A stretch of DNA of 15,328 nt, taken from contig UQMW01000051.1 in the NCBI GenBank assembly GCA_900542275.1, positions 1 to 15,328 of the forward strand, in the 5' to 3' direction. Shown here piece by piece: positions 6,473 to 13,366 of the stretch. Under the pieces are notes generated by a model. That model searched no databases, was not told the origin of the DNA, and was given only the letters and a program-made list of their open reading frames with translations. Every line of letters starts with the position of its first letter. Within the stretch, counting starts at the first letter, position 1. A program made the translations under genes and the position numbers. Source of the stretch: an uncultured Collinsella sp. GTDB lineage: Bacteria > Actinomycetota > Coriobacteriia > Coriobacteriales > Coriobacteriaceae.

Positions 6473-7318
6473 ATGGCCGTACCCGAGCTTTCGCTCATGA
6501 ACATCAACCATCGTTACTACAGCATCGAGACGTTCTTTAAGGCTGCAGGCGAGGCGGGTTATCGCAATATCGAGCTGTGGACTGGCTCGATGCACCTGTA
6601 TGTGGATTGCCACGAGCACGATTCGGTGGATAAGATTCGCGATCTTGCCGCCCAGTACGGCATCAAGATCGTGTGCGTGTGCCCCGAGCAGAACAACCCC
6701 AAGCCGTGGAATGTCGCGGTGCGTGGTGAGGCGGGCCAAAAGCGCATACTCTCGTACTTTAAGAATGTCATTGACGTTGCCGTTGAGCTGGGTGCGCCGC
6801 AGATTCTGGTGACGAGTGGTTGGGCCTATCTGGACGAGCCGGCTGAGGACGCCTGGGCCCGCAGCGTTGCCATGCTGCGTTCGGTATGCGACTATGCCGA
6901 TACGCGCGGCATTCGCGTTGCGCTCGAGGCGCTACAGCCGTCGGAGTCCGTGCTGGTCAACACCGCGCAGGACGTCGCGCGCATCCTCGAGGCGGTCGAT
7001 CGTCCCAACCTGAAGGCTTGTATCGACTTTGGCGCCATGGAAGTTGCCGGCGACACAATCGACGGCTACTTTGAGGTCTTGGGCGACAAGATCGTCCACA
7101 CCCACTTTGTGGATGTCGGCGGCGGCACGACGCATCTTGCCTGGGGCGACGGCGAGCGCGATATGCGTGCCGACCTCGAGGCGCTCATGCGCCACGGCTA
7201 TACGGGCTATGCCTCGGCCGAGACGTGTGACGGCCGCTACTATCAGGATCCGTCTAAGGCGACAACTCAGGTTATCGATATGTATCGTCGTGTGATAGCA
7301 GAGATGGAAGCCGAATAA
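6473..7318 (+). CDS. frlC: FrlC-like TIM-barrel sugar isomerase/epimerase
   Basis: A 281-residue cytoplasmic protein of the xylose isomerase-like / AP endonuclease 2 TIM-barrel family. Segments such as GYRNIELWTGSMHLYV (30-45), PWNVAVRGE and LEALQPSESVLVNTAQDVARIL resemble E. coli FrlC (fructoselysine 3-epimerase) as I remember it. The expected metal ligands are E152, D185, H211 and E250, in LEALQP, CIDFG, HTHFVD and SAETCD. FrlC interconverts fructoselysine and psicoselysine; here, after PTS uptake, the substrate would be the 6-phosphate, which is an inference and differs from the E. coli case. The ATG at 6473 follows AAGGGGAGGA at 6461-6470. A terminator stands directly upstream and I see no clear separate promoter, so it may rely on readthrough. 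Another sugar-phosphate epimerase is the main alternative. Confidence 0.78.
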   Translation: MAVPELSLMNINHRYYSIETFFKAAGEAGYRNIELWTGSMHLYVDCHEHDSVDKIRDLAAQYGIKIVCVCPEQNNPKPWNVAVRGEAGQKRILSYFKNVIDVAVELGAPQILVTSGWAYLDEPAEDAWARSVAMLRSVCDYADTRGIRVALEALQPSESVLVNTAQDVARILEAVDRPNLKACIDFGAMEVAGDTIDGYFEVLGDKIVHTHFVDVGGGTTHLAWGDGERDMRADLEALMRHGYTGYASAETCDGRYYQDPSKATTQVIDMYRRVIAEMEAE

Positions 7319-7330
7319 CCGAACTGCGCG

Positions 7331-7374
7331 GTTGCGCCGGAAACACTAGGGCGGGTTTGGCGCAACGTAGTTTT
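7331..7374 (+). terminator. Probable intrinsic terminator after the epimerase gene
   Basis: GTTGCGCC at 7331-7338 pairs perfectly with GGCGCAAC at 7359-7366; AAAC (7341-7344) and GTTT (7355-7358) extend the stem across a two-base bulge. GTAGTTTT follows, a weak U-tract. It lies just after the epimerase stop and would end the IIC-IID-epimerase unit. Confidence 0.6.
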
Positions 7375-7489
7375 AGGTGGCGAGTTGCGGAGTGTTCGTT
7401 GCAGTGCTGCTCGAATTAGACAACTAATGGCGTTGTAATACCACTCGGGCGAGGAAACCGACCGTTCGCCGTAAATCTGCGTGAGTTTA

Positions 7490-7534
7490 GATTGGTATTA
7501 AATAATGAGCAATCGTATGGCTATAATTGGTATC
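7490..7534 (+). promoter_or_regulatory. Promoter/operator region of unit 3 (deglycase copy 2)
   Basis: GATTGGTATTAAATA at 7490-7504 and TATAATTGGTAT at 7522-7533 repeat the two blocks of the IIC promoter exactly. TATAAT at 7522-7527 is a perfect -10 box without a consensus -35 at normal spacing. The TTGGTAT half-sites are 35 bp apart here against 33 before IIC; the sequence between the blocks is unrelated. An inverted half-site, TAATACC, lies upstream at 7437-7443. A short leader hairpin, GTGCG at 7543-7547 with CGCAC at 7561-7565, follows. Confidence 0.7.
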
Positions 7535-7584
7535 AGCAAGAAGTGCGATGTATAGAATCGCGCACATGTGATGGGAGGACACAC

Positions 7585-8646
7585 ATGAAGGAGACCGAGA
7601 AGATCGAGATCATGCACTTCGACCAGGAGGGCTACCTCGAGGACGGCAGGAACGTCTACGAGGCGGGCAAGAAGATGACCGCGCTGGCCGACCGCGTGCA
7701 CGAGGAGGGCTACGACGCCGTCTTCCTGATGGGCGTCGGCGGCACCTGGGACGAGTTCATGCAGCTCGAGTACCTCATGAACAAGTTCGGCGACCGCGAC
7801 CTCGAGGTCTACCTGATCCACGCCGCCGAGTGGAACGTCATGGGCCACAAGCGCATGACCGACAAGTCCGTCGTGCTGACCGCCTCCGAGTCCGGCACCA
7901 CCCCCGAGGTGCTCGAGGCCATCGGCAAGATGAAGGAGATGGGCGTGCGCGTCTACGCCATGACCAACCCCGAGGGCAAGATCGGCCGGGCCGTGGGCGC
8001 CGAGAACTGCGTCATGATGGCCTCAGACCACGGCGCCGGCGGCTGCGAGAAGGGCTACTACCTCGCCGACTGCTTCGGCCTGCGCCTGCTCAACCGCCGC
8101 GGCTGCTTCCCCAAGTTCGACCTGTTCATCGAGCAGACGAAGGACGTCTGGAAGGACATGCTCGACATCCGCAAGCGCTTCGAGCCGCGCGCCGAGGAGC
8201 TCGCCAGGAAGTACGCGCTGGCCGACTACACCATGTTCATCGGCTCGGGCGCGCTGTGGGGCGAGACCATCCTGTACTCCATGTGCCTGCTCGAGGAGAT
8301 GCAGTGGAAGCGCATCCGCCACATCACCTCGCACGACTTCTTCCACGGCACGCTCGAGCTGCTCGAGCCCGGCGTCCCGGTGTTCCTGTTCATGGGCGAG
8401 GACGAGTGCCGCGCCCTCGACGAGCGCGTCCGCGCCTTCCTCACCAGCGGCGTGACCGGCGACGAGGACTACGTCATCATCGACACCGCCGAGTACGCGA
8501 TCCCGGGCCTGGACGACGACTTCCGCGTCATCGTGTCCCCCTGGATCCTGTCCGTGCTGACCACCGACCGCCTCTCGCGCAACTACGAGCTGGTCACCAA
8601 GCACAACCTCAAGTACCGCCGCTACTACCACCAGTTCGACTACTAA
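7585..8646 (+). CDS. frlB: FrlB/GfrE-type sugar-amine 6-phosphate deglycase, SIS-domain protein (copy 2)
   Basis: The 353-residue product is identical to that of 2439-3500, and the DNA also appears identical: translations in the other frames on both strands match between copies, and the single A-ending sense codon (TCA, here at 8023) is shared. It therefore has the same SIS motifs, SESGTTPE at 101-108, and the candidate catalytic pair E238 and H254. Identity begins at the ATG and ends at the TAA; the flanks are unrelated (ACACAC before and GAGCTG after, against GCGGGA and TTCCAT). The start follows GGGAGGA at 7573-7579. It stands alone between its own TTGGTAT-type promoter and a strong terminator at 8698-8730. 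Because the copies are identical they cannot serve different substrates; separate dosage or timing control is more likely. It shares the near-total G/C third-position use of copy 1. Confidence 0.85.
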   Translation: MKETEKIEIMHFDQEGYLEDGRNVYEAGKKMTALADRVHEEGYDAVFLMGVGGTWDEFMQLEYLMNKFGDRDLEVYLIHAAEWNVMGHKRMTDKSVVLTASESGTTPEVLEAIGKMKEMGVRVYAMTNPEGKIGRAVGAENCVMMASDHGAGGCEKGYYLADCFGLRLLNRRGCFPKFDLFIEQTKDVWKDMLDIRKRFEPRAEELARKYALADYTMFIGSGALWGETILYSMCLLEEMQWKRIRHITSHDFFHGTLELLEPGVPVFLFMGEDECRALDERVRAFLTSGVTGDEDYVIIDTAEYAIPGLDDDFRVIVSPWILSVLTTDRLSRNYELVTKHNLKYRRYYHQFDY

Positions 8647-8697
8647 GAGCTGGTCGCAGGTCCGATATCTTGGCTGGTTGATATCTCGACCCTACAC

Positions 8698-8730
8698 AAG
8701 GGCGTCCGCATTTGCGCGGGCGCCCTTTTT
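8698..8730 (+). terminator. Intrinsic terminator after deglycase copy 2
   Basis: AAGGGCG at 8698-8704 pairs with CGCCCTT at 8721-8727, with further inner CCGC/GCG pairing around ATTT, and ends in five T residues. It lies about 50 bases after the stop codon and closes the catabolic module ahead of the histidine operon. Confidence 0.9.
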
Positions 8731-8911
8731 GCGTTGCTGTCGGCGCAGGGTGTCTTCGGCGGAAAGTTCATCCCGGACTTGTGGCTCGGAGTGGGATGTG
8801 CTTTCCGACTGGGCTGGGGGAATTGCCAGATTAAGCCGAGGGCCCGCCCCTATGTTTCTAAATGAATACGCTGTGAGCCGAGGAAGACGATTTTCCCCGC
8901 AAGCACTCTAG

Positions 8912-8917
8912 TATGCT
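8912..8917 (+). promoter_or_regulatory. Probable -10 box of the histidine operon
   Basis: TATGCT preceded by CTAG fits an actinobacterial -10 element; the nearest -35-like sequence, TTTTCC at 8891-8896, is weak and closely spaced (15 bp). Transcription would start near 8924, right before the 12-bp hairpin. Confidence 0.4.
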
Positions 8918-8925
8918 AAAGTACC

Positions 8926-8957
8926 CAGAAGACCGGCGGAGCTATGCCGGTCTTCTG
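8926..8957 (+). promoter_or_regulatory. Perfect 12-bp hairpin in the his operon leader
   Basis: CAGAAGACCGGC at 8926-8937 pairs without mismatch with GCCGGTCTTCTG at 8946-8957 around an 8-base loop. The following TTCTATATG is only weakly U-rich, so a terminator is possible but not convincing. It lies at the predicted 5' end of the mRNA and 35 bases before the first start codon. It could be an mRNA-stabilising stem, an attenuator or an operator. Confidence 0.6.
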
Positions 8958-8992
8958 TTCTATATGAAACACAGCATGAGGAGGCTCACCAG

Positions 8993-10708
8993 ATGACGGC
9001 CACACCGTGGGGATTCCGGGACATATTGCCCGAGGAGGCTCAGGCACGCGAGGAGATCGCATGTACGGTGAAGGGCTGCTTTAGGGAGCATCATTACCTG
9101 CCGGTTGAGACGCCGCTGCTCGAGGACAAGGGTTCGCTCGAGGAAGGTGGCCGCATTGCGGACACGCCGTTTAAGCTCTTTGACGATGATGGGCGTTTGC
9201 TGGTGGTCCGTCCCGACAACACGTTGCCGATCGTGCGCTTGGTTTCGACCCGCATGCGCGCGGCCGACCTGCCCCTGCGCCTGCGCTACGAGGCGCCGGT
9301 GGTTCGCGAGTGCCAGCGCAATGCCGGCGGCTCGCGTCAGTTTACGCAGCTGGGCTTTGAGCTCATCGGTGCGGGCGACGCCGCGGGCGATGTCGAGATT
9401 GTCTCGCTGGTAGCCGAGGCCGTGCGCAAGCTGGCGTTGCCCGATGCGCGCATTATCGCAGGTAGCGTGCGTCCTTTTAAGGAGCTGCTCGCGGCGTGCG
9501 AGGATCGCGAGCTGGCTGCCGAGGCCCTGCGCTGCGTGCACGCCAATGACTTTGTGGGCCTCGATGCCCGCGTGGCGGCAAGCGCCGAGCCCGAGGCCGT
9601 CAAGGCCGCCATTAGCGAGCTGCCGCGCTTGCACGGCGGTGCCGAGATACTCGACCGTGTGGATGCGCTGCTGGAAGCTGCCGGTATCGTCGCGCCGCTG
9701 ACGCGCGAGCTGCGTGCCCTGGTCGAGTGCCTGGCTCCCGAGGACGCCCAGGTGCTGTCCTTCGACTTCTCCATCATGAACTCTTTTTATTACTACACGG
9801 GTCTGGTCTTTAAGGCCTATGCCGGTGGCCTGCCCGATCCGGTGGGTTCGGGCGGTCGCTACGACTCCATCTTTACCGGCGCGTTCGGCGATGGCATCGA
9901 GGTACCGGCGGCGGGATTTGCCTTTTCGCTCGAGCGTCTGGAGGCCGCGCACACTTCGGCTGAGGACGCCGCTTCCGACGGCGACCACGCCGCGGGCCGT
10001 GGTGCCGAGGGTCCGCTGCGCATCGCCGTTCCCAAGGGCTCGCTTAAGGCCGATACGCTCGACGTGCTCGAGGCTGCGGGCTTAGACGTCTCTGAGTTGC
10101 GCGACCCCGGCCGTCACCTGATCGTGCGCGGCCGCGACACGCGTGCCGGTAAGGGCGCGGTCGGCGATATCGAGTTTGTCATCGTGCGACCCAGCGACGC
10201 GCCCGCCTTTGTGGGCTGCGGCGGTGCCGACTGCGGCATCTGCGGGTGGGACTCGCTCATCGAGGCCGACCTCAACTTGCTGCAGCTGGTCGATTTGGGT
10301 TACGGCCTGTGCACCTTTATTGAGGCTGAGCCCGCTTGGCGCGCCGGTCAGGCCGAGCGCAACTATGCCCGCCGCGGTTCGCTTCGCGTGGCAACCAAGT
10401 ACCCGCGCATCGCGAGTGCCTGGTATGCCGAGCGCGGCGTGAACGCCGACATTGTTTCGCTGCACGGCAACATCGAGCTGGGACCCATCGTCGGTATGAC
10501 CGATCGCATCGTGGATATCACCGCCACGGGCGCCACGCTGCGCGACAACGACCTGGTCATCACCGGCCGCATTATGGACTGCACGGCCCGCTTCTTCGTC
10601 AACCCGGGTGCCGCGCGCCTGGATCCGCGCGTTCGCAACCTGGCCGATCGCCTGGCGGCTGCCGTGAAGGACAAGCATTTTGAGCCCGTCGCGGGCTCGG
10701 CACAATAG
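8993..10708 (+). CDS. hisG: Fused HisZ-HisG: ATP phosphoribosyltransferase regulatory and catalytic subunits
   Basis: A 571-residue fusion. Residues 1-about 320 are HisZ, a histidyl-tRNA synthetase-like domain without synthetase function: GFRDILPEEA near the N-terminus, RPDNTLPIVRL, RYEAPVVRE and QLGFELIGAG at motif 2, and a motif 3-like GSGGRYDSI and AGFAFSLERL. A low-complexity linker (about 321-341, rich in A, D, G) joins the short-form HisG from residue 342 (LRIAVPKGSL), with GGADCGICGWDSL and the PRPP-loop region DITATGATLRDN. HisG condenses ATP with PRPP in the first step of histidine synthesis; short HisG normally needs a separate HisZ for activity and histidine feedback. Here both are one chain. 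The ATG follows GAGGAGG at 8978-8984. It is the first gene of the operon. The C-terminal regulatory domain of long HisG is absent, as expected. Confidence 0.93.
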   Translation: MTATPWGFRDILPEEAQAREEIACTVKGCFREHHYLPVETPLLEDKGSLEEGGRIADTPFKLFDDDGRLLVVRPDNTLPIVRLVSTRMRAADLPLRLRYEAPVVRECQRNAGGSRQFTQLGFELIGAGDAAGDVEIVSLVAEAVRKLALPDARIIAGSVRPFKELLAACEDRELAAEALRCVHANDFVGLDARVAASAEPEAVKAAISELPRLHGGAEILDRVDALLEAAGIVAPLTRELRALVECLAPEDAQVLSFDFSIMNSFYYYTGLVFKAYAGGLPDPVGSGGRYDSIFTGAFGDGIEVPAAGFAFSLERLEAAHTSAEDAASDGDHAAGRGAEGPLRIAVPKGSLKADTLDVLEAAGLDVSELRDPGRHLIVRGRDTRAGKGAVGDIEFVIVRPSDAPAFVGCGGADCGICGWDSLIEADLNLLQLVDLGYGLCTFIEAEPAWRAGQAERNYARRGSLRVATKYPRIASAWYAERGVNADIVSLHGNIELGPIVGMTDRIVDITATGATLRDNDLVITGRIMDCTARFFVNPGAARLDPRVRNLADRLAAAVKDKHFEPVAGSAQ

Positions 10709-10812
10709 CGCGAGCGCGCACGGGCGCCCCATATCCGGGCTGCGGACCGATTGGTGCCGCTGCCCGGCATCTCGTTTTCCAAACGCAACCTCGACCGATA
10801 GAGGATACCGAT

Positions 10813-12249
10813 ATGAAGACCATCAAGCTTGCTCCCGGTGAGAGCCTCGTTACCAACCAGCTCAACCGCAAGGGTGTGCTGCCGCAAAACATCGTCGACG
10901 CCGCCCGCGATATCGTGGCCAACGTGCGTGCCAACGGCGATGCTGCGGTGCGCGATTACTGCCAGCGTTTTGACGGTGTCGAGCTGCAGAGCTTTCGTCT
11001 GCCGCAAGAGCAGATCGATGCTGCGCTCGAAGGCCTCGACCCGGCCTTTGTCGCCGCGCTCGAGAAGGCTGCGCGCCAGATTCGTGAGTTTCACCAGCGC
11101 GAGGTCGAGCAGAGCTGGTTTACCACGCGCCCGGACGGCACGATGCTCGGCGTTAAGGTGACCCCGCTTGCCGCGGCCGGCATCTACGTGCCGGGCGGTC
11201 GCGCGCAGTATCCCTCCACCGTGCTCATGAACGCTATCCCTGCCAAGGTGGCCGGCGTCAAGCGCGTGGTCATGGTGACGCCGCCACAAAAGGACGGCCT
11301 GATCAGCCCCTATACGCTCGCCGCGGCCAAGCTCGGCGGCGTGGACGAGATCTATATGGTGGGCGGCGCCCAGGCCGTGGCCGCGCTGGCGTACGGTACC
11401 GAGACCATTCCACGCGTCGACAAGATCACCGGCCCGGGCAACGCCTTTGTCGCCGCGGCCAAGCAGATTGTTTCGGGCGACGTGGGCATCGACATGGTCG
11501 CCGGCCCCTCCGAGGTCTGCGTGCTGGCCGATGCCACGGCCAAGCCCATGGTGGTCGCGGCCGACCTGATGGCCCAGGCCGAGCACGATCCGCTGGCCGC
11601 CTGCTATCTGGTGACCTGCGACGAGCAGTTTGCGCGCGAGGTCGAGGCGGGTATCGACATTCTAGTGGCGCAGTCGCCGCGTGCCGAGATCACGCGCTCC
11701 TCGCTCGACAACGAGGGCACCATCGTGGTGGCCGCCGATATGGCTGCCGCCGTCGAGGCCGTGAACACCGTGGCGCCCGAGCACCTGGAGCTGCACTGCA
11801 AGGATGCAATGGGCCTGCTCGGCGGCATCCGCAACGCCGGCGCCATCTTTGTGGGCGCCTGGAGCTCCGAGCCGCTCGGCGATTATGTTGCTGGCCCCAA
11901 CCACACGCTGCCGACCGGCGGCACGGCCATGTTCTCCAACCCGCTTTCGGTCGAAGAGTTCGTTAAGCGCTCGAGTGTCATTTGCTATACACCCGAGGGC
12001 CTGCTCTCCGATGCTCCTGCCACGCAGCGTCTAGCCGAGGCCGAGGGTCTGTGGGCACACGCGCTTTCCGCCGCCCTGCGCCGCCGCGTGTTGGAGCAGG
12101 GCGAGGATGCCGTGAGCGCCGAGTCGATCGCCGCGGCCGACCTGACCAAGGTTGCCTGGCCGGGCGACGCCGTGGCGACGGTTGCCGAGGGCGTGGACCT
12201 GGCGGCTGCGGGCGCGGATGGCGCCGGCGCGACTGGCAAGGAGGCCTGA
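10813..12249 (+). CDS. hisD: Histidinol dehydrogenase
   Basis: A 478-residue cytoplasmic enzyme that oxidises histidinol to histidine in two NAD-dependent steps, the last of the pathway. IDMVAGPSEVCVLAD (226-240) is the family signature. By comparison with E. coli HisD as I remember it, the zinc ligands are Q255, H258, D357 and H416, and the catalytic pair is E323 and H324 in APEHLEL; all are present, so the enzyme should be active. GPGNAFVAAAKQ lies just before the signature. It is some 40 residues longer than usual because of an Ala/Gly-rich C-terminal tail after about residue 455. The ATG at 10813 follows GAGGAT at 10801-10806. A 104-base gap separates it from hisZ-hisG, with no clear terminator or promoter in it, and hisC begins 1 base after its stop. 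Confidence 0.97.
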   Translation: MKTIKLAPGESLVTNQLNRKGVLPQNIVDAARDIVANVRANGDAAVRDYCQRFDGVELQSFRLPQEQIDAALEGLDPAFVAALEKAARQIREFHQREVEQSWFTTRPDGTMLGVKVTPLAAAGIYVPGGRAQYPSTVLMNAIPAKVAGVKRVVMVTPPQKDGLISPYTLAAAKLGGVDEIYMVGGAQAVAALAYGTETIPRVDKITGPGNAFVAAAKQIVSGDVGIDMVAGPSEVCVLADATAKPMVVAADLMAQAEHDPLAACYLVTCDEQFAREVEAGIDILVAQSPRAEITRSSLDNEGTIVVAADMAAAVEAVNTVAPEHLELHCKDAMGLLGGIRNAGAIFVGAWSSEPLGDYVAGPNHTLPTGGTAMFSNPLSVEEFVKRSSVICYTPEGLLSDAPATQRLAEAEGLWAHALSAALRRRVLEQGEDAVSAESIAAADLTKVAWPGDAVATVAEGVDLAAAGADGAGATGKEA

Positions 12250-12250
12250 T

Positions 12251-13366
12251 ATGGCCGAGCTCACGCCCCGTATGAAGGAGCTCGTCCAGCCCTACTTGGC
12301 CGGCATTGAGCCCTACGATCCCAACTTTACGCCCACGCGCATCAACCTTTCGGCCAACGAGAACACCTATCCCGTGCCGGCTGGCGTGCGCGAGGCGGTC
12401 GACGCCGCCCTGGCTGCCACGCCGCTCAACCGTTATCCCGATCCCATGTCCAACGATCTGCGCGACGAGCTGGCCGCTTGGCATGGTGTGGCGCGCGAGA
12501 ATGTCTGCGTGGGCAACGGCGGCGACGAGCTGCTCTATAACTACCTGTTGGCGTTTGGCGGCGCGGGGCGGACCCTGCTTAACTGCCCGCCGTGCTTTAG
12601 CGAGTACGCGTTCTTTGCGTCGCTCTGTCAGACCGAGGTGCGCGACGTGTGGCGCGACCCGGCAACTTTTGAGCTCGACCAGGCGGCTGTGCTCGCGGCC
12701 GCACCCGAGTGCAACCTGGCGATTGTGACCTCGCCCAACAATCCTACGGGCGACGTGGCGCCGCTCGACTTTATCGCGGCCCTGTGCGATGCCTGCCCCG
12801 GCATGGTGATGGTCGACGAGGCCTACGTGGAGTTTGCCGACGATTCGTTTGGCGCGGCCACCACGGCGCAAGGGCTTATCGCCGAGCATCCTAACCTGGT
12901 GATTTTGCATACGCTGTCCAAGGCGTTTGGCGCCGCCGGCACGCGTCTGGGCTACGTGATCGCGACCCCCGAGGTCATCGACGTGTTCGCGGCGATTCGC
13001 CAGATCTATTCAGTCAACGTGCTGAGCCAGGCCGCGGCGCTTGCCTGCGTGCGTGCCCGCGATGCGTATGCGCCCGTGGTGGCGCAAGTTGCATCCGAGC
13101 GCGAACGCGAGTTGTGCGCCCTGCGTGCAATGGCTGCCGAGGGCATGCCCGTGGAGGCATGGCCGAGCGCAGCAAACTTTGTGCTCGTGCGCACACCGCA
13201 CGCCACGTGCGTGCGCGAGCGCCTGCGCGACGAGTATTCAATTTTGGTGCGCGACTTTAGCTACGCGCCGGGGCTTGCGGACTGTCTGCGCATTACCGTG
13301 GGTACCCCGCAGGAAAACGACGAGGTGCTGGCTGCGTTTGCCGCGCTGGTGAAGGAGGAGATGTAG
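12251..13366 (+). CDS. hisC: Histidinol-phosphate aminotransferase
   Basis: A 371-residue PLP-dependent class I/II aminotransferase that converts imidazole acetol phosphate and glutamate to histidinol phosphate and 2-oxoglutarate. The N-terminal INLSANENTYPVP, SPNNPTG (161-167), D189 in VDEAYVEF and the PLP-binding lysine K224 in TLSKAFGAAGTRLGY are all in place. Length is normal. The ATG at 12251 is chosen because a perfect AAGGAGG at 12238-12244, inside the hisD tail, lies 6 bases upstream; the open frame extends further 5' but only within hisD. It is followed with no gap by hisB (TAG then ATG), so translation is likely coupled. The broader family includes aromatic aminotransferases, but operon position settles this one. 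Confidence 0.97.
   Translation: MAELTPRMKELVQPYLAGIEPYDPNFTPTRINLSANENTYPVPAGVREAVDAALAATPLNRYPDPMSNDLRDELAAWHGVARENVCVGNGGDELLYNYLLAFGGAGRTLLNCPPCFSEYAFFASLCQTEVRDVWRDPATFELDQAAVLAAAPECNLAIVTSPNNPTGDVAPLDFIAALCDACPGMVMVDEAYVEFADDSFGAATTAQGLIAEHPNLVILHTLSKAFGAAGTRLGYVIATPEVIDVFAAIRQIYSVNVLSQAAALACVRARDAYAPVVAQVASERERELCALRAMAAEGMPVEAWPSAANFVLVRTPHATCVRERLRDEYSILVRDFSYAPGLADCLRITVGTPQENDEVLAAFAALVKEEM

Larger units (their letters stand above)
2439..8646 (+). repeat. Pair of identical 1062-bp direct repeats (2439-3500 and 7585-8646)
   Basis: The two deglycase coding regions are direct repeats with a 5146-bp offset and, as far as I can read, no mismatch. They bracket IIA, IIB, IIC, IID and the epimerase. 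Equal orientation makes deletion or tandem amplification of the 5146-bp unit possible by homologous recombination, and also makes the region prone to short-read assembly error. Confidence 0.9.
8647..8992 (+). other. 346-base gap between the catabolic module and the his operon
   Basis: It holds two GATATC hexamers (8673-8678 and about 8690) flanking GGCTGGTT, then the terminator at 8698-8730, then about 160 bases (8731-8890) in which I see no gene, repeat or signal, and finally the predicted his promoter and leader hairpin. The 77-codon open frame at 8678-8911 has no ribosome site, crosses the terminator and is not credible. Confidence 0.6.

Noticed and set aside
2339..8700. Search for insertion-sequence ends around the duplicated deglycase genes
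   Set aside because: No shared terminal repeats or target duplications flank the two copies; the similarity stops at the codon boundaries.
8731..8925. Search for a T-box or other amino-acid riboswitch before the his operon
   Set aside because: No T-box signature sequence or specifier-type structure was seen between the terminator and the predicted promoter.
8964..8996. Ten-codon open frame (MKHSMRRLTR) overlapping the hisZ-hisG start, considered as a his leader peptide
   Set aside because: It has only one His codon and no histidine run, and its internal Shine-Dalgarno serves the main gene.
10709..10812. GATTGGTG near 10750, considered as another HutC-type half-site before hisD
   Set aside because: It is a single imperfect site without partner or -10 box and lies inside the his operon.
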